DNA of 64,000 nucleotides from Bedellia somnulentella (GCA_963576735.1 OY755177.1:1984001-2048000); one strand, 5' to 3'. Positions 1-11,639 are shown, counted from the stretch's first letter. Notes: generated by a model from the sequence alone, not told the origin. Translations and numbers: made by a program.

Positions 1-28
1 ACATTCTAAGCCGGCACTACACGGCAAA
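1..28 (-). mobile_element. SRE fragment (5' end only)
   Basis: The window opens inside the 5' terminus of a short RTE-derived element (SRE) in antisense: ATTCTAAGCCGGCACTACAC. The rest of the copy lies outside the window. Confidence 0.7.
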
Positions 29-71
29 TAGAATACTTAAGTATATGTGCGAAACCGGGGCCGTCCGCTAG
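29..71 (+). mobile_element. Helitron-like 3' terminus
   Basis: The stretch GTGCGAAACCGGGGCC followed by GTCCGCTAG and then T matches the 3' end seen on the two better Helitrons of the window (CGTGCGAAGC...CTAG before T). Only the last few dozen bases are recognisable. Confidence 0.4.
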
Positions 72-144
72 TTTTAGGCTATAGCCCTAAACCACCCTCT
101 TTTAGTGTTCCCCTTGACTTCCCAAGGAATCTACATACCAAATT

Positions 145-180
145 ATTACTTTGTGCATTACTTTGTGCATTACTTTGTGC
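145..180. repeat. Tandem repeat, 12 bp x 3
   Basis: Three exact copies of ATTACTTTGTGC stand head to tail. Nothing coding is near. Confidence 0.9.
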
Positions 181-352
181 AGCCAGTACTTTCTGCGGTC
201 TAGTATAAGTATAGCTGGTTAGTAAAACGGAAATATTTTGCTGACGGCATATTTATAGCAGGATCGATTTTAAGACGGCTACATATGAAAGATACATAGA
301 CATAAGTGTGGTGTATAATATACACTTCAAGGTGGAGTTTTACTCTGCTTCC

Positions 353-451
353 AGTCTATTTTCTGTATTATCCGCTGTATAAGTCTATTTTCTGTATTAT
401 CCGCTGTATCAGTCTATTTTCTGTATTATCCGCTGTATCAGTCTATTTTCT
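353..451. repeat. Minisatellite, 29 bp x 3.4
   Basis: Three near-identical 29-bp units beginning AGTCTATTTTCTGTATTATC and a 12-base partial fourth. Only one base differs among the full units, so the array is young or homogenised. Confidence 0.9.
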
Positions 452-3402
452 TATATAGTCTTTGTCTCAAGATAACAAAGTTGGTTTCGTTCCAGAATGT
501 TAAGCTTAAAAGATAAAGGATCTTATATCTTTGCTAAAAATGTATAAAACATGGATGAGTACGTTCTTTGTTATTTGATAGAATATGCGTAAAGTCTTGA
601 TACCGTAGGTACATTGCTTTGAATTATGGTGGAAACTCTGAACACCATATTACAAAATGACTCGCGTTAGTCTGAGAAATTTTACCTTTTGTAGATACAT
701 TATGAATGTTATACGATATAATTCTTCATAAAAAAACAGTACTAAATTCCAACATTGCTTAGATGTTGAAACAGAAGATGCAGTAGCTATTTTTTTAACT
801 TCGCTAGTATATATTTTTTTCTTATTTTAATGCCTACTTCTTTAAACACTTTAAATAAACTAGTAGGTAGTGCACGAAATGGCAACTAGCGACGATGGGT
901 TGCTAACCGCATCAAAGAAACAACTTATTTATTCATTGCCTCTGGGCACAACAAAGTACTATATATAAACATCTACAACATAGACACATTGTATTAAGAA
1001 TGTATGAGTCTTAGGTTTGATGTTCGGTAAAGTAACTTACTATATTATTTCTTTTTTATCACTTAACTAAAATAATTCATCGATATTTACACAGCACAGT
1101 TTTTAATTTTATTTAATTTATTTTTTTCGGAAGATACAAACAATATAAATCTGAGTAAGAAGACACATTTACATATCTTCACCTATAGAACTTTAACATT
1201 CCAAATTCAGTGGTTTGTTGAAAAATGTGTCTGTAATCAATATCTCTGTACCCTACAATGTCTTCTAATAACTTATTTCCTTGTCACTTCTTTTGCAATT
1301 ACCCTTATCACTCCTAAGTGATAAGGGTTGTACACTCCTACGTTTTATTTGTATTTTAATAACCACAAATTCCCAAAAATACATATGGCAAAACAACGTT
1401 TGCCGGTTAAGCTACTACTTGTATATCTATAAATCTGGTGTTTCTAATAAACCCATTTCATTTATCTCATAAACATGTATCGAAATACATCCACTTCATC
1501 TATATGGCAAGATTATAATATTAAGTCGCGTAACCAAGCTATATAGTCTCATAACGAGCATTATGTAAATGGCTGGTCGTCCTTACTTGACACAATTTCG
1601 TTGGCTCGCTGTATGTACATATAAGCGCAGTACATACCCTAATAGGTATGACTGTGTGTTTGTTTGTTTAAGGGCTATAATTTACATTTACATACATTAA
1701 CATGTTTGCGATTTAATGTGGAATATTTCAACTAGTATTAGGGTTCAGAAAAACGGCAGTATAATATACTTTATGAAAACTTTCACCATAGATATTTTTT
1801 AAGGGGATTCTGAAGGTTGGAGGTCACATTACCTACTTTCTTAGAAATAAGGCTCAATGAAAAAAAACGGTTAAACATTTTGTCATCTAAAAATATCCGT
1901 CTACTCGATTCTTTTGCCATAATACACTGTTAAAGACAGGTTTGCAACCCTCCATTACTTAGTATACAACCCCTAATGAGGTCAATTGGGGATGAAGGTA
2001 TTTATGCTAAAACTCGCTATCCGTACAAAAGTACATGTAATTGAATAAGACGCCAGCGAACTAAATTATGATGTAAGTGCTCGTGTTAATCAAGTAAAAA
2101 GCAAAATTTAATTAGAAGTGAGTTATGGCGCAACAATATTCTAACAATGTTAAAACAAATTGATGTGTATGAGAGACCAAGAGAGGTTTGTCATTGTCAG
2201 TATCGAGCCAAGTGGTTATGGATGTCTTTGTATTCAACCTTTATTTCCTAGGATAGGTAGGATAGGATATATGGTAAAAAAGTGTGTTTGGAGATGCTTA
2301 GAACTGATTTAGAAAAAATGCTCTATATAACTTCAATCATCATACATAACCAACAAAAGCTATAAAATCCCGTAAATTTAAAAGGCGTAGTCGAATTGGT
2401 AACCGATGCAAAGCCGGGCCAGATCACCAGTATTATATAAATAAAATACAAATTTATTAAGTTATAAATAAATATGATAAGTATGATGGCGCGGCTTAGC
2501 CTCAGGGTATTGTAATTTTCTTATCGGCATTTGCAAACCGCATTATCGTATATGGGTAGATATGGGAAAATAAGTACTATTTCTAAATATTTTTGTGCCC
2601 ATAAATTTAAATAGGGCCATGATTTATGATTCCCTATTGGTGTAGCCAGAGTCTAAAAACATCTTGTCATCTCCACCAATAGATATCCACTACCTTTAGA
2701 CCTCCTTTATGACTGGTCTACCACTATAGGCTTTTCACGATCTTAGCTAAGTCTTCTACCCACTTGGGACAACCAGTACGTGGCCGCCACTCTAGAACTT
2801 CTAAATCTCGAACATAGACACTAGCGAGTACCACTTTGTATCACGGCAATATCTATCAATAATTGACCACTATATCCACGCACAATGGCCTGCCTCGCCG
2901 GGCTCTGCGAAAATCCGTGGTGTTTACAGACCGTCTAATAAAAATTATAGACTTATAAGTTATTATGAATACCGGTACAGATGATGCGTGAATGAAAGTG
3001 AAACTGTTTAATTATATTCATATTCATCGTTATTAACATATGATAACGACTAAGAGGGCAATGCCACTCGTTAATCAAACCGAATGACACTGCTTTTACT
3101 ATTTGGAATTATATTTTTTTATTAATGCATTAGTGACATAGCTGCGAGAGATGATCTTAAGAAACTAAAACTACTTCTACATACATTTTATGATATATTT
3201 TTTTGAGTGTGACACAGCTGAGAATCATTTCATTTTATCCCACGTAAATCTCACAAGTGGCCATCGATTATCACTGATTGCGTCTACTCAATTAATGGCA
3301 TAACCGTATGTAAAATTGGAGTGTTTATTTCTAATAAAAAAAGCTTGTAACGAAAAGCGTATATGGATAACACGGGACATATACCAAAACAGCTTATTTT
3401 AA
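452..3402. other. Gene-free AT-rich stretch
   Basis: No exon, tRNA or clear mobile element could be supported here. It contains only short ORFs without recognisable domains and simple AT-rich tracts. Confidence 0.5.
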
Positions 3403-3561
3403 TAAAAGATGTTATTAAAGGAAAGAAAAATTTCGACACTGGCGGGGTTCGAACCCGCGACCTTCGGGTATACGCCCCCGTTTTTTTTTTCCTTTAATAA
3501 CATCTTTTATTTATGAGTAATAATCCCCACATGAGGAATTCATGTCAAAAAACATTAAATT
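3403..3561 (+). mobile_element. tRNA-like foldback element, copy A
   Basis: A 159-bp insertion flanked by the 12-bp direct repeat AGCTTATTTTAA (3391-3402 and 3562-3573). The left half is the antisense T-arm and anticodon arm of a tRNA-like sequence (box B as GGGTTCGAACCC in reverse). The right half returns through the inverted end TTTAATAACATCTTTTA to the family tail with hairpin ACATGA/TCATGT and CATTAAAT. Most of the middle, including both tRNA 5' halves, is missing compared with 30077-30729. The long, variable target duplication points to retroposition. Confidence 0.75.
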
Positions 3562-3584
3562 AGCTTATTTTAATTTTTTCTTCT

Positions 3585-3906
3585 CGTTTATCAGTTTGTT
3601 CAGACTAATCTCTGAAACGGCTTGACCGATTTAGTCAGGACTATCATCTGCACTTTCTTTTCTTTTTCTCCCGTGAAAAGTCGGTATGGTCCACTAGTCT
3701 ACACTACTATGAAGATTACTACTATTATGAAGAGGAAAACATTGTTTGTTTGAAAAACTATTAGACCGATTTTAAAACCTCTTTCACCAATGGAAAGCTA
3801 AGACTTTCAGAAGCAAGATAGGCTATATCATCACAATTAATATCGTAGGGGGTAAGCAGTTAAAAATACTTAACACCATCCGTGCGAAGCCGGGGCATGC
3901 TACTAG
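3585..3906 (+). mobile_element. Helitron-like fragment with 3' end
   Basis: Ends in CCGTGCGAAGCCGGGGC and CTAG before T, as in the window's other Helitrons. The 5' end was not found; the start given is only where recognisable sequence begins. Confidence 0.45.
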
Positions 3907-4570
3907 TGTAAAATATATTCTACGCAACAGAGCCATCCACCTACATAACAACCAAGCTGGTAAGTAGACTTTCTATCTATCCAACTTGTAAGCCCATGAC
4001 CTTTCGCAAACTCACATCCATTTCGGAAATGCTCCAGAATTCCCGCGCCAAATAGTAAAACAAAATGGCGCTGGTAATACAATAAGTCCCCAGCGGAGGC
4101 TATCGCTAATGGATGCCGGAATTGGATCTGGCGCTATCTGGTGGGACAGGATACGCTCATTACGACTTGTGTAAGCCCGTGTGGGTGATATTGAGACGTC
4201 ACGTGGAATAAAAATGAATTGTATAGTCTAATTTATTATAAGGATATTTACGAGCTGCTTATCTAGATATAATAGGGGCGACAGAAAAATATTTCACTAT
4301 AGATAACGACTACACTAAAATCCTTTACTAAATTTATACTAATGATATAATCACGACATCAGCTCCCTTTGAGGTAGACAGACAGTGTCAATGGCGATTA
4401 CCACTTAATGCAATTGCGAACCAGTAACACCTTTCGTGCATTACTAACATTAATTTTCTTTCATGCTTCTATTTTTATTTGGACTAATCATGGTATAAAA
4501 TTTCTACAGGTTATAAATTATACGTCTTTACTTATAAATAAAAGATGAATAAAGGAAAGAATTTTTTGTT
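3907..4570. other. Unassigned stretch
   Basis: No gene or element recognised. GC-richer patches around 4030-4200 may be an old repeat, but nothing named could be supported. Confidence 0.4.
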
Positions 4571-4738
4571 AAAGTTGAATGGGTAAAATATGGTAAAATA
4601 AAGGTTGTTGGTGATGGGTCTCCAACCGCATCGCCCAAAAATCCCTTAAAAGCCCCAATACTGTTAGTCGCCTTTTACGTACACCCAACGCGAACGGAAG
4701 GAATGGGGTAGTGCTATTCTAAGCCGACACTACACAGT
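4571..4738 (-). mobile_element. SRE, 3'-truncated copy
   Basis: Carries the SRE core (ACCGCATCGCCC in antisense reading CCAACCGCATCGCCC) and the 5' terminus CCGACACTACACAG, but lacks the CTCACGGC / TATG tail end. It has a small local rearrangement in the ACCCACCGGAAG segment. Confidence 0.8.
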
Positions 4739-4882
4739 AATAAATCCAAGCAAGGATACATCCTCAAAGTTCGTGTGCTATTCGGAAGACTTAGTACCCC
4801 TGCTACTCCGTGATACTCGGTGAAAGCGATATTTATGTCTATATTATTAAGCAAGAATTTACGTGAGACAAATGGATACGTA

Positions 4883-5130
4883 CGTACATATATACTCACG
4901 GCTATAAATCCCTTAACGGGGTAGCCAGAGCTTTGGAATGAAAAATTCCTCAGCCACTTTTGGAAGTTGATTGGGGAAAAGATGGTAATAATAAATAAAT
5001 GTTTTTGGTGACGGGTCTCCAACCACATCGCCCAAAAATCAATTAAAAAGCCCCTATACCCTTAGTCGCCTCTTACGATCACCCACGGGTAGAAATGGGG
5101 TAGTGATATTCTAGGCCGACACTACACGGC
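4883..5130 (-). mobile_element. SRE, full-length, 13-bp target duplication
   Basis: A complete antisense copy, from the tail TACATATATACTCACGGC to the 5' end CACTACACGGC. It is flanked by exact 13-bp repeats AAATGGATACGTA (4870-4882 and 5131-5143). It belongs to the sequence class with CCC/GGG in the 5' domain. The duplication length and simple-repeat tail are what LINE-driven retroposition leaves. Confidence 0.9.
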
Positions 5131-5317
5131 AAATGGATACGTATAATATAATAAACGGTTTGATAATGTTGTAAGGAAGTGGTGGTATTGGTATTGTGCA
5201 CCCGTTACAACAACAACCGTTACCCATTCATATTCACATAACTTTGAATACATTATGAATCGGAATGAGCGTCATTATTTTATCATTTTATTGACTAGGA
5301 GAAATATTTATGTCTGT

Positions 5318-5402
5318 ATTCACGACTTGAATTCCAAAAAGGGTGGCCAGAGTTTTAGAATCAGTTACTACAACAATTTGGTAGAGGAGATAAGGAAAAG
5401 AA
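5318..5402 (-). mobile_element. Decayed SRE fragment
   Basis: Only the 3' third is recognisable (TTCACGACTTGAATTCC, then GGGTGGCCAGAG and a worn GGAAAAGA). Confidence 0.45.
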
Positions 5403-6039
5403 AAGCGGAACAAATAGAAGGAAATAAGAAATAAATGACTTTAACTTTAAAAAAATAATTAATAAACATACATTTGAAAGACGAAGATGTATAAATTAGA
5501 AATTATTAGTTATTTTGGTATTGTTTGATAATTGTTTAGTTATTTTTTAAATAATAATACTTGCTCTACTGCACCAATATAGATAAATAGTTTCACCACT
5601 AGAAATAAAAAATAGTCCCGATTGTCAAAACATCGCGTATTTTAAAACAAAATATTTGTTGCCCTTGCAAAACCAGGGCGTATAACTAGCTTAGTATTAG
5701 TACAATTACATTTTTCACATTGCGGAATATATGATTCATGTTTGCAAGAAAGCTGCCGTGTCTAAGAACCAATCTAATCTAAAACAAAACCCTATTTCAT
5801 AGAACTTAAAGTCTGTTTCACATTACGCATGAAACTATCTGAGGATCTAGCTTAATGGAGGGTCGTAGGCGCCGGACGATCGCCTACGTACAGAATACTG
5901 AATAACTTACAATTAATTATAGCTTCAACTAAACGAAAACCCCATGCTTCATTAGGTCTTGAAACTTAACTCATTTGTATTCATTTTAGAACTCTCTTTT
6001 ATTCTGATTGTATTCTTATTCCTTACCTACCTACCCTAC

Positions 6040-6222
6040 TGACATCCCTAACAGGGTAGCCAGAGCCGTGAAATAAAAATGAAAATAGTGATCCACTTTT
6101 GGAAGTTGTGTGGGAAAGAGATGGATTGCCGCACCGCCCATCTGCACTGAAGAAGCACCCTGTTCGTTTGAAGCGAATACAAAAAGAAATAATACTGCTC
6201 TTCTGAGCCGACACTATATAGT
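6040..6222 (-). mobile_element. Decayed SRE
   Basis: Recognisable as AGGGTAGCCAGAGCC, CCACTTTTGGAAGTTG, TGGGAAAGAGATGG and the 5' end GAGCCGACACTATATAG. The middle is deleted or diverged. Confidence 0.6.
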
Positions 6223-6748
6223 TATAAAAGTATTCCTTATTTCATATACGTCTGGAAATATTGGAGATTTGACTACACCGAAGGCCTATTACCTAATGAT
6301 TTATTTTGTATGTTAATTTATAAAAAAGATGTACTTTTCCTTAGAATAGCAATATTTGTATTTGCTTATGGGTATCATACGGACATAGATATCTAAAGAA
6401 CTTCAGGCTTCTTGGGTTATATTGGACTACCATTGCCTTCTGGTTGTAAATCCATCACCCTCCGAATTTTGTCCCTTTTACCTCTACTTCTAAAATCGAC
6501 AAAGAAATTCTGTCTACCCCTTTCCTCGTTAATAGCCATGAGATGTAACACGCGTATTATTTTTATCGCCACGTTCGTACCCGTACCATAGCCTATAATT
6601 GGATTCACTCCGTAGCTAACTTGATCTGTGTATTACATTAGTTGGCGGTCTTATCACGAAGCGTATATCGATAATGCGACATATAGTTTTTGCACATTAT
6701 ATTTTGTCACCTGGCGTTTATAGTACCCACTAATTTATTGTCCAACGC

Positions 6749-6888
6749 ATGAAGAATAAAAGAGCATGTATGAAAAGTTTGATGGATGTCAAACAAGCTA
6801 GAATAGTTTACCAGGATCGCACAAGTGGCGATCGATAGTCTCTGCCTACCCCAATAGGAAATAACGGCGTGAGTATGTATATATGTAC
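6749..6888 (+). mobile_element. RTE LINE 3' fragment
   Basis: Matches the last ~140 bases of the LINE at 36303-42553: GAAGAATAAAAGAGCATGTA, the CAGGATCGCACAAGTGGCG segment, TCTCTGCCTACCCCAAT and the GCGTGAGTATGTA tail. It is severely 5'-truncated and codes only for the degraded C-terminus. Confidence 0.8.
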
Positions 6889-7336
6889 TAATTTTGATAG
6901 CGGGTAGGGTTATCGCCATTCTTTACAAATAGACTGAAACCATCACTATGAACTACTAAAATAAACGACGTTAGAAAAGACAGATTAGTGAAAGCACGAT
7001 TCAAGATTCTAAAATATGCCTCTTTGCAAGGCAATGCTCTTCCTACCAATGATCTAAATTATAACTTACGTATTATAAATATTTTGCTTGAAATAACTTG
7101 TAAAGATATATTATAGTATTGATGTCATAGGTATTTGTTGTTTACACAGACTAATAATTTCCTATTTAATGCATGTAATAATGGAAGTGGTGTTCCTTTG
7201 TTGCATAAATCTAGTTGCCAGTCATTCGATGAATGTGCTCTATGTTATTATAATTGTTATCATTTGTAGAAATATATTCCATGCGCTGTTTTAAGGATTG
7301 TTTGTTACACAACTAGTTTCTTGAAGTATTTAATAA

Positions 7337-7375
7337 CTAGCGGGCTGCCCCGGCTTTGTGCAGGTAGTGATGTTC
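7337..7375 (-). mobile_element. Helitron-like 3' terminus (antisense)
   Basis: CTAGCGGGCTGCCCCGGCTT is the reverse complement of the AAGCCGGGGC...CTAG terminus. No 5' end was found. Confidence 0.4.
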
Positions 7376-7841
7376 TAACTAACATTTTTGGTTACTATTT
7401 ATCCCCTATGACATTTAGCATGATTCTATGTAGCTGATTTATTCTTTTAGAAATTTTAGCTCTTCATGGATAGATAGTTTTTAACATTGATTAATATATT
7501 TTGAACTCTTTAAGTACAAATATACTATACTGATTAACTTTATTGATGCTACTAATTCCATAATTCATAAAATTTATTAAACGGGAATGTTTTTAAAATA
7601 TTGCTTTTCATATCATTATGACTGTCTTTTACAATAGACCTGTTTAAGCAAGAAACATGGAGGTAGATTAATTGCACCCTATGGGGTAGTATAATTTGCT
7701 TTGAACTCTTTCCATTTATTATACATATATGCTTTCTTCATCATTTTTTTCTAAATTTAAGAAAAAAGGAATAAGTAGTTTTGCTTGCCACCCTGCAACA
7801 TTGGTTGGAGCAGGGCATTAAAAGTATTAATCTAAAGTGAA

Positions 7842-8169
7842 ATGGAAAAGGTGGAAGATGAAGTGAATTATTTAAACTCGCTACTACAAATTTCTTGGAA
7901 ACCTAATTTTATTTATGAAGATCTTACTAAATGTGGAAACACTCAGATTTACCAGTTAACCTTTGAGAAAAAAATTCTACAGCCAAAATGCTTTTACTTA
8001 TAGTTCAAATTATAAAAATATGATATTTACTGAACTTAATTCAATAAAATTTACATTTACGTCAATATCACTCAAGACTCAAATGTCAACACTGTATATT
8101 ACTGATGGCAGAGTGACTAATAATTCTGAACATCACATGCCATTATTGTCAACTGGAAAGGTAGCATGA
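7842..8169 (+). pseudogene. Coding-like remnant of unknown origin
   Basis: Two partly overlapping reading frames give protein-like sequence: 7842-8003 (starting MEKVEDEVNYLNSLL, containing ISWKPNFIYEDLTKCG) and 7963-8169 (containing FTELNSIKFTFTSI and SEHHMPLLSTGKVA). A further piece, ATLQHWLEQGIKSIN, lies just upstream in a third frame. The pieces read as one protein broken by frameshifts, with no introns, so a decayed retrocopy is possible. I do not recognise the family. Confidence 0.35.
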
Positions 8170-8204
8170 TGAATGGGAGAGTGAGTATGTGAGACACGAA
8201 GAAG

Positions 8205-8392
8205 ATGGCTCACAGTAGCACTAGCCTATTTCTCTCTGCAGTTGTCATAAGAGGTGTCAAGGGTTTTGGGACTGTTTGATTGAATGTGGGGCAAAGTGGC
8301 TGGAGAGACATCACTGAGCATACTTTATTATCAAATCATGATATCATTTTACCGCACCCAATATCCAAAAGTGGTTGTCAAGCTCTTATTAT
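8205..8392 (+). mobile_element. Decayed SRE
   Basis: A very diverged sense copy following the coding remnant: GTAGCACTAGCC, CATAAGAGGTGTC, GGCTGGAGAGACATCAC and CCAAAAGTGG fall in SRE order and spacing. Confidence 0.55.
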
Positions 8393-8419
8393 TTTTTTTT
8401 AGATTTATGTATGTTTACA

Positions 8420-8578
8420 AATACATACATATACTCACGCCGTTAATTCCCATTGGGGTAGGCAGAGACTATTGATCGCCACTTCGTACGATCCTGGCAA
8501 ACCTCTCTTGCTTCATCTACATCCATCAATCTTTTCATACATGCTCTTTTATTTTTCATACTTCGGACGCCTGCCTGC
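8420..8578 (-). mobile_element. RTE LINE 3' fragment
   Basis: Antisense LINE end: ACATACATATACTCACGCCG, CATTGGGGTAGGCAGAGAC, CATCAATCTTTTCATACATG and CTTCGGACGCCTGCCT. It is 5'-truncated after about 155 bp. Confidence 0.85.
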
Positions 8579-9539
8579 TGTATGTTTATCAACCTTGTAA
8601 ATTATATTTCATGGTTATGTTGCACTATTGGTTATTTGCACTGCACTAACTCAAACTTGTGTTTCATTATTATGTTATTTTAACCATATGAACGCTAGAG
8701 TATAAATTAAGAGCAGCAGATCACTCAGCATTGATATCAACACATATTCTACTATATATAATCTTATGTTTGTAGAAAACAATACCTTACTGTATTAAAC
8801 CATTTTGGAAAGAAAATTCATCTATTTGTATGTTATACAATATCACCAAATAAGGGTTGTGACCCGGCTAGTTACTAAACAAAACAGGTACATAGATGAC
8901 AAACAATTATGCTATAGAATGAAAAAACTGTTTTTTTTAACTTATTTTCATCCCTAGTTCTGAGAAAGTACAAGTAAGGTCTTGAAAACTAGCAACAAGT
9001 AACATTATTCAGCAATGTAATTATTGATAAAACCATGTCATATTGGTTAAATCAGGCAATCAGTCAGGATTTTATTATTTGATACTAACTACCAATCTGT
9101 TACAACCATAATAGTAAGTAAGAAAAATTATTGGCAGCACACAATAAATATGAATTTCATTAGACCAATGAAAAATGACTATCTGATTGTTCTGTAAAGA
9201 TCACCAAATACACTATAATATGCAGGCTTTATACATATGATATTTCTCTTAGGACATATATTTAAATTTTTCACTGATATTGAAGGATATTTCAAAGACA
9301 CTGGTGTATGTTTTGTCATCAAAGATTATGAACTTCATGGCTGACTACATGAATATACAGTATATTCACATTTGCATGCAACACTTGTATGTTTTCTCGA
9401 CCGTTTCACTTGGGATTAAGTTACTGTAACTAAAGTAATCCTGACGTGCTCGGTGCAATATGTGATAAGTACACTATGATGGGAGGACCTCACAAAATAA
9501 ACAATATAAGATAGTTCTCTATATCTATCGCTAGCTTAC
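8579..9539. other. Probable intron of the PDZ gene
   Basis: AT-rich sequence without a recognised exon or element. It lies downstream of the PDZ exon's splice donor, so it is inferred to be intron. The exon completing the PDZ domain was not found. Confidence 0.4.
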
Positions 9540-9677
9540 CTCACCACTCCGTGCAGCTGGTGAATTCTCCTCAATCCCATATATTATATGTGGCAAACCG
9601 GCTTCACTTAACAAGGAGAAACCGAATCCTAAGTTATTTTCACTTCGATTCAACACTACAAGTTTTTCGTCAGCCAT
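9540..9677 (-). CDS. PDZ-domain protein, first coding exon
   Basis: This 138-nt exon encodes exactly 46 residues starting MADEKLVVLNRSENN. It holds the N-terminal half of a PDZ domain: the carboxylate-binding loop LGFGF (residues 16-20), then LLSEAGLPHIIY and the loop ENSPAARSGE, as in many PDZ domains (GSPA-RSG). A consensus splice donor (GTAAGC) follows directly in phase 0. The ATG is the first in a 5' region with no upstream in-frame coding. PDZ domains bind C-terminal peptides of partner proteins, usually as scaffolds at membranes or junctions. The second half of the domain (GD.I..VN region) must be on a further exon at lower coordinates, which I could not find. The exact orthologue is not recognised. 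The P-like transposon starts about 530 bp upstream. Confidence 0.75.
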
Positions 9678-10036
9678 ATTCAATGTATAACGACATTTAG
9701 TTAATGTCCTCCAAAGTGTTTACTTTGGATTCCTAAATATTTCAATACCTGAGTGTTAAGGAAAATATTTCAACTAGTTTCTACATGGAAATAAATTAAA
9801 TTCACAAAACCGATAAAAAATAAACGCACTCGCACTCACTCAACCACCCGAAATCATAGACAAACAAGACATAGACAATAATTTATTTTACTTCGTTCCA
9901 TCCATTCGTTCATCTTACGTCTTCATTCTCCTTGGACTTGACCAGAGATAAAAAAAAAGCTATTGACTATATTGAAATGTTGAAAAATTTAAGTCGACAC
10001 TAAAATAACTTATGCTTCAACTTATACTTATATTAT

Positions 10037-10157
10037 ACATACATACATATATTCACTGCTATGAGTCCCTTAAAGGGGTAACCAGAGCTAGGGAATCAGA
10101 AATTCCTCAGCCACTTTTGGAAGTAGCGTGGGGAAAGGATGGTGGAATAAAGGTTGG
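10037..10157 (-). mobile_element. 5'-truncated SRE with 11-bp target duplication
   Basis: Runs from the ACATACATACATATATTCAC tail through CCACTTTTGGAAGTAGCG and stops at AATAAAGGTTGG, missing the 5' half. It is flanked by ACTTATATTAT at 10026-10036 and 10158-10168. Truncation at the 5' end with an intact 3' tail and a target duplication is the signature of target-primed reverse transcription. Confidence 0.85.
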
Positions 10158-10209
10158 ACTTATATTATCTGTGGTATAATATTCTTTCAATAGATATTTG
10201 ACCAAGTAT

Positions 10210-10233
10210 CGTAGACAGAGAATTACAATAGAC
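10210..10233 (+). repeat. Left terminal inverted repeat of P-like element
   Basis: 24 bases identical to the reverse complement of 12680-12703. Starts immediately after CCAAGTAT. Confidence 0.85.
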
Positions 10234-10365
10234 ATCTGCATATATTTTGTTTCACTCGCACTAGACGGAGAAAATAAATATTAAAAATACTAAGAGTAAG
10301 TGAGACATGACCATATAATTTGCTGTCCCTTACTGCTGGCCAAGCCGGCAAAGTACTTTGCTAAA

Positions 10366-10404
10366 CAAACCGTTTGACATTTTCAAAATAAACAAACCGT
10401 TTGT
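10366..10404. repeat. Direct repeat AACAAACCGTTTG x 2
   Basis: TAAACAAACCGTTTG occurs twice about 25 bp apart, 150-190 bp inside the left end of the P-like transposon. The core AAACGGTTTG-like half-sites are nearly palindromic. Internal transposase-binding sites are a plausible role, but this is inference from position. Confidence 0.5.
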
Positions 10405-10526
10405 GAATTGAAAAGCAGAAAAATTAAGAATTTCGTTGATTTTTTAGTTAATTATTTATGTGAGATTGGTTCTGGCAATAAATAGAAATATAATTTAACA
10501 TTAGAAATAATTAAACTTTCAATAAA

Positions 10527-11455
10527 ATGGTCAGGTGCAGTGTTATATCGTGTAAAAGTAATATCGAAACTAAGCAACCAGATTTGTCTTTCCACTCGTA
10601 AGTACCATTTAGTTTTATAATAATAACGGTGTAAGATTATTATATTTTCTATTTATGACACATACATATCTAATTTATGCAGAAAAATAAACTGCAAATG
10701 CATGAAAATTATATTTAAAATTTGATAACCTAAAATCTCTATCATTGTAATGCTGCCAGCACAAGTAATTTATTTATCCTAAAACCCTGGATTAAATAAA
10801 AAGTATGTATTTCAATATACTAATATAAGTTATATAAAGGATGTTTATTATTTAGTTCTTAAAAAGGATTCCATGGCATGTACTATTTTTCTTGTTAATG
10901 TGGGTGTATGAAGAGTAGATTTTCTTACAGTTTTCCAAATGAAGATAATATTATCTTAAGAGAATGGATTCTATCAACTGGAAAAATTAACTGGACTCCT
11001 AAAATACTCCAATATTTGTAGTCTTCATTTTGAAAAAAGTATTTATTTAAGAAAAAGAAATTAACTTTATTATTACCTGGTGCTGTTCCAACCTTAGTAA
11101 GTTAAAAAAATATCATCTCATACTTGATCATATTATTAAGTGTTTAATCCACGTCACCAAGTCCTTAACAATAATTATATTTTGATTTCAGATTAATAAA
11201 TCTAATGATAACATTGATACAATGAAAATTTTCAGCCTACTGCGTCATTATCAAATTTTCGTCGTTTGGGTGTACAAGTATGAAAGACTACATTATGTTT
11301 ATCGCTAATATTATTAAGTGTTTAATCCACGTCCCAAGTTCTATACAAGAATTATACTTTGATCTCAGATTAATGAATCTAATGATAACATTGATACAAT
11401 GGAAAATTTTCGGCCTACTGCGTCATCATCAAATTTTCGTCGTTTGGGTGTACAA
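10527..11455 (+). pseudogene. THAP-domain transposase remnant
   Basis: Exon 1 (10527-10597) encodes MVRCSVISCKSNIE... with zinc-ligand pair C4/C9 and ends at a GTAAGT donor in phase 2. Exon 2 (10931-11096) follows a TTACAG acceptor and gives SFPNEDN, then W36 and INWTP, the CSLHF pair and GAVPTL: all in the order of a THAP (C2CH) DNA-binding domain with its AVPT box. Two frameshifts disrupt exon 2, one between INWTP and CSLHF, one before LTLLLPGAVP. A third exon is present twice (11192-11277 and 11369-11455); the second copy reads NIDTMENFRPTASSSNFRRL and ends at GTATGT, while the first has lost one base. The reading frame is therefore broken. Its place inside inverted repeats says transposase rather than host gene. 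Confidence 0.7.
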
Positions 11456-11462
11456 GTATGTA
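11130..11462. repeat. Tandem duplication of an intron-exon block (~178 bp)
   Basis: Starts with ATATTATTAAGTGTTTAATC at about 11130 and again at about 11308, and runs through a polypyrimidine-CAG acceptor, an exon and a GTATG donor in both units. The copies differ by scattered substitutions and small indels, so the duplication is not recent. Confidence 0.85.
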
Positions 11463-11639
11463 AAACTATCTAATCAGAGGTTTTCATATCGTTATACAAA
11501 AAATATATTAGTTTATTTTAAAGATCTCGAGTCTCTTCATGTGTAACAACGCCATCTAAAATTTGCTCAGGTTCCGTTTGGTCAGTGACACTCACAGTAG
11601 AAATACTAGAAATAAAAATAAGTTAGCAACTACTTTTAC

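Noticed and set aside
353..451. CRISPR or regulatory repeat array
   Set aside because: No spacers; simple 29-bp minisatellite.
1281..1472. 63-codon ORF
   Set aside because: Low-complexity leucine/serine start, no domain, no neighbouring exon signals.
10527..11455. Host THAP-domain gene
   Set aside because: The flanking perfect inverted repeats and 8-bp duplication, and the frameshifts, fit a decayed P-like transposon better.
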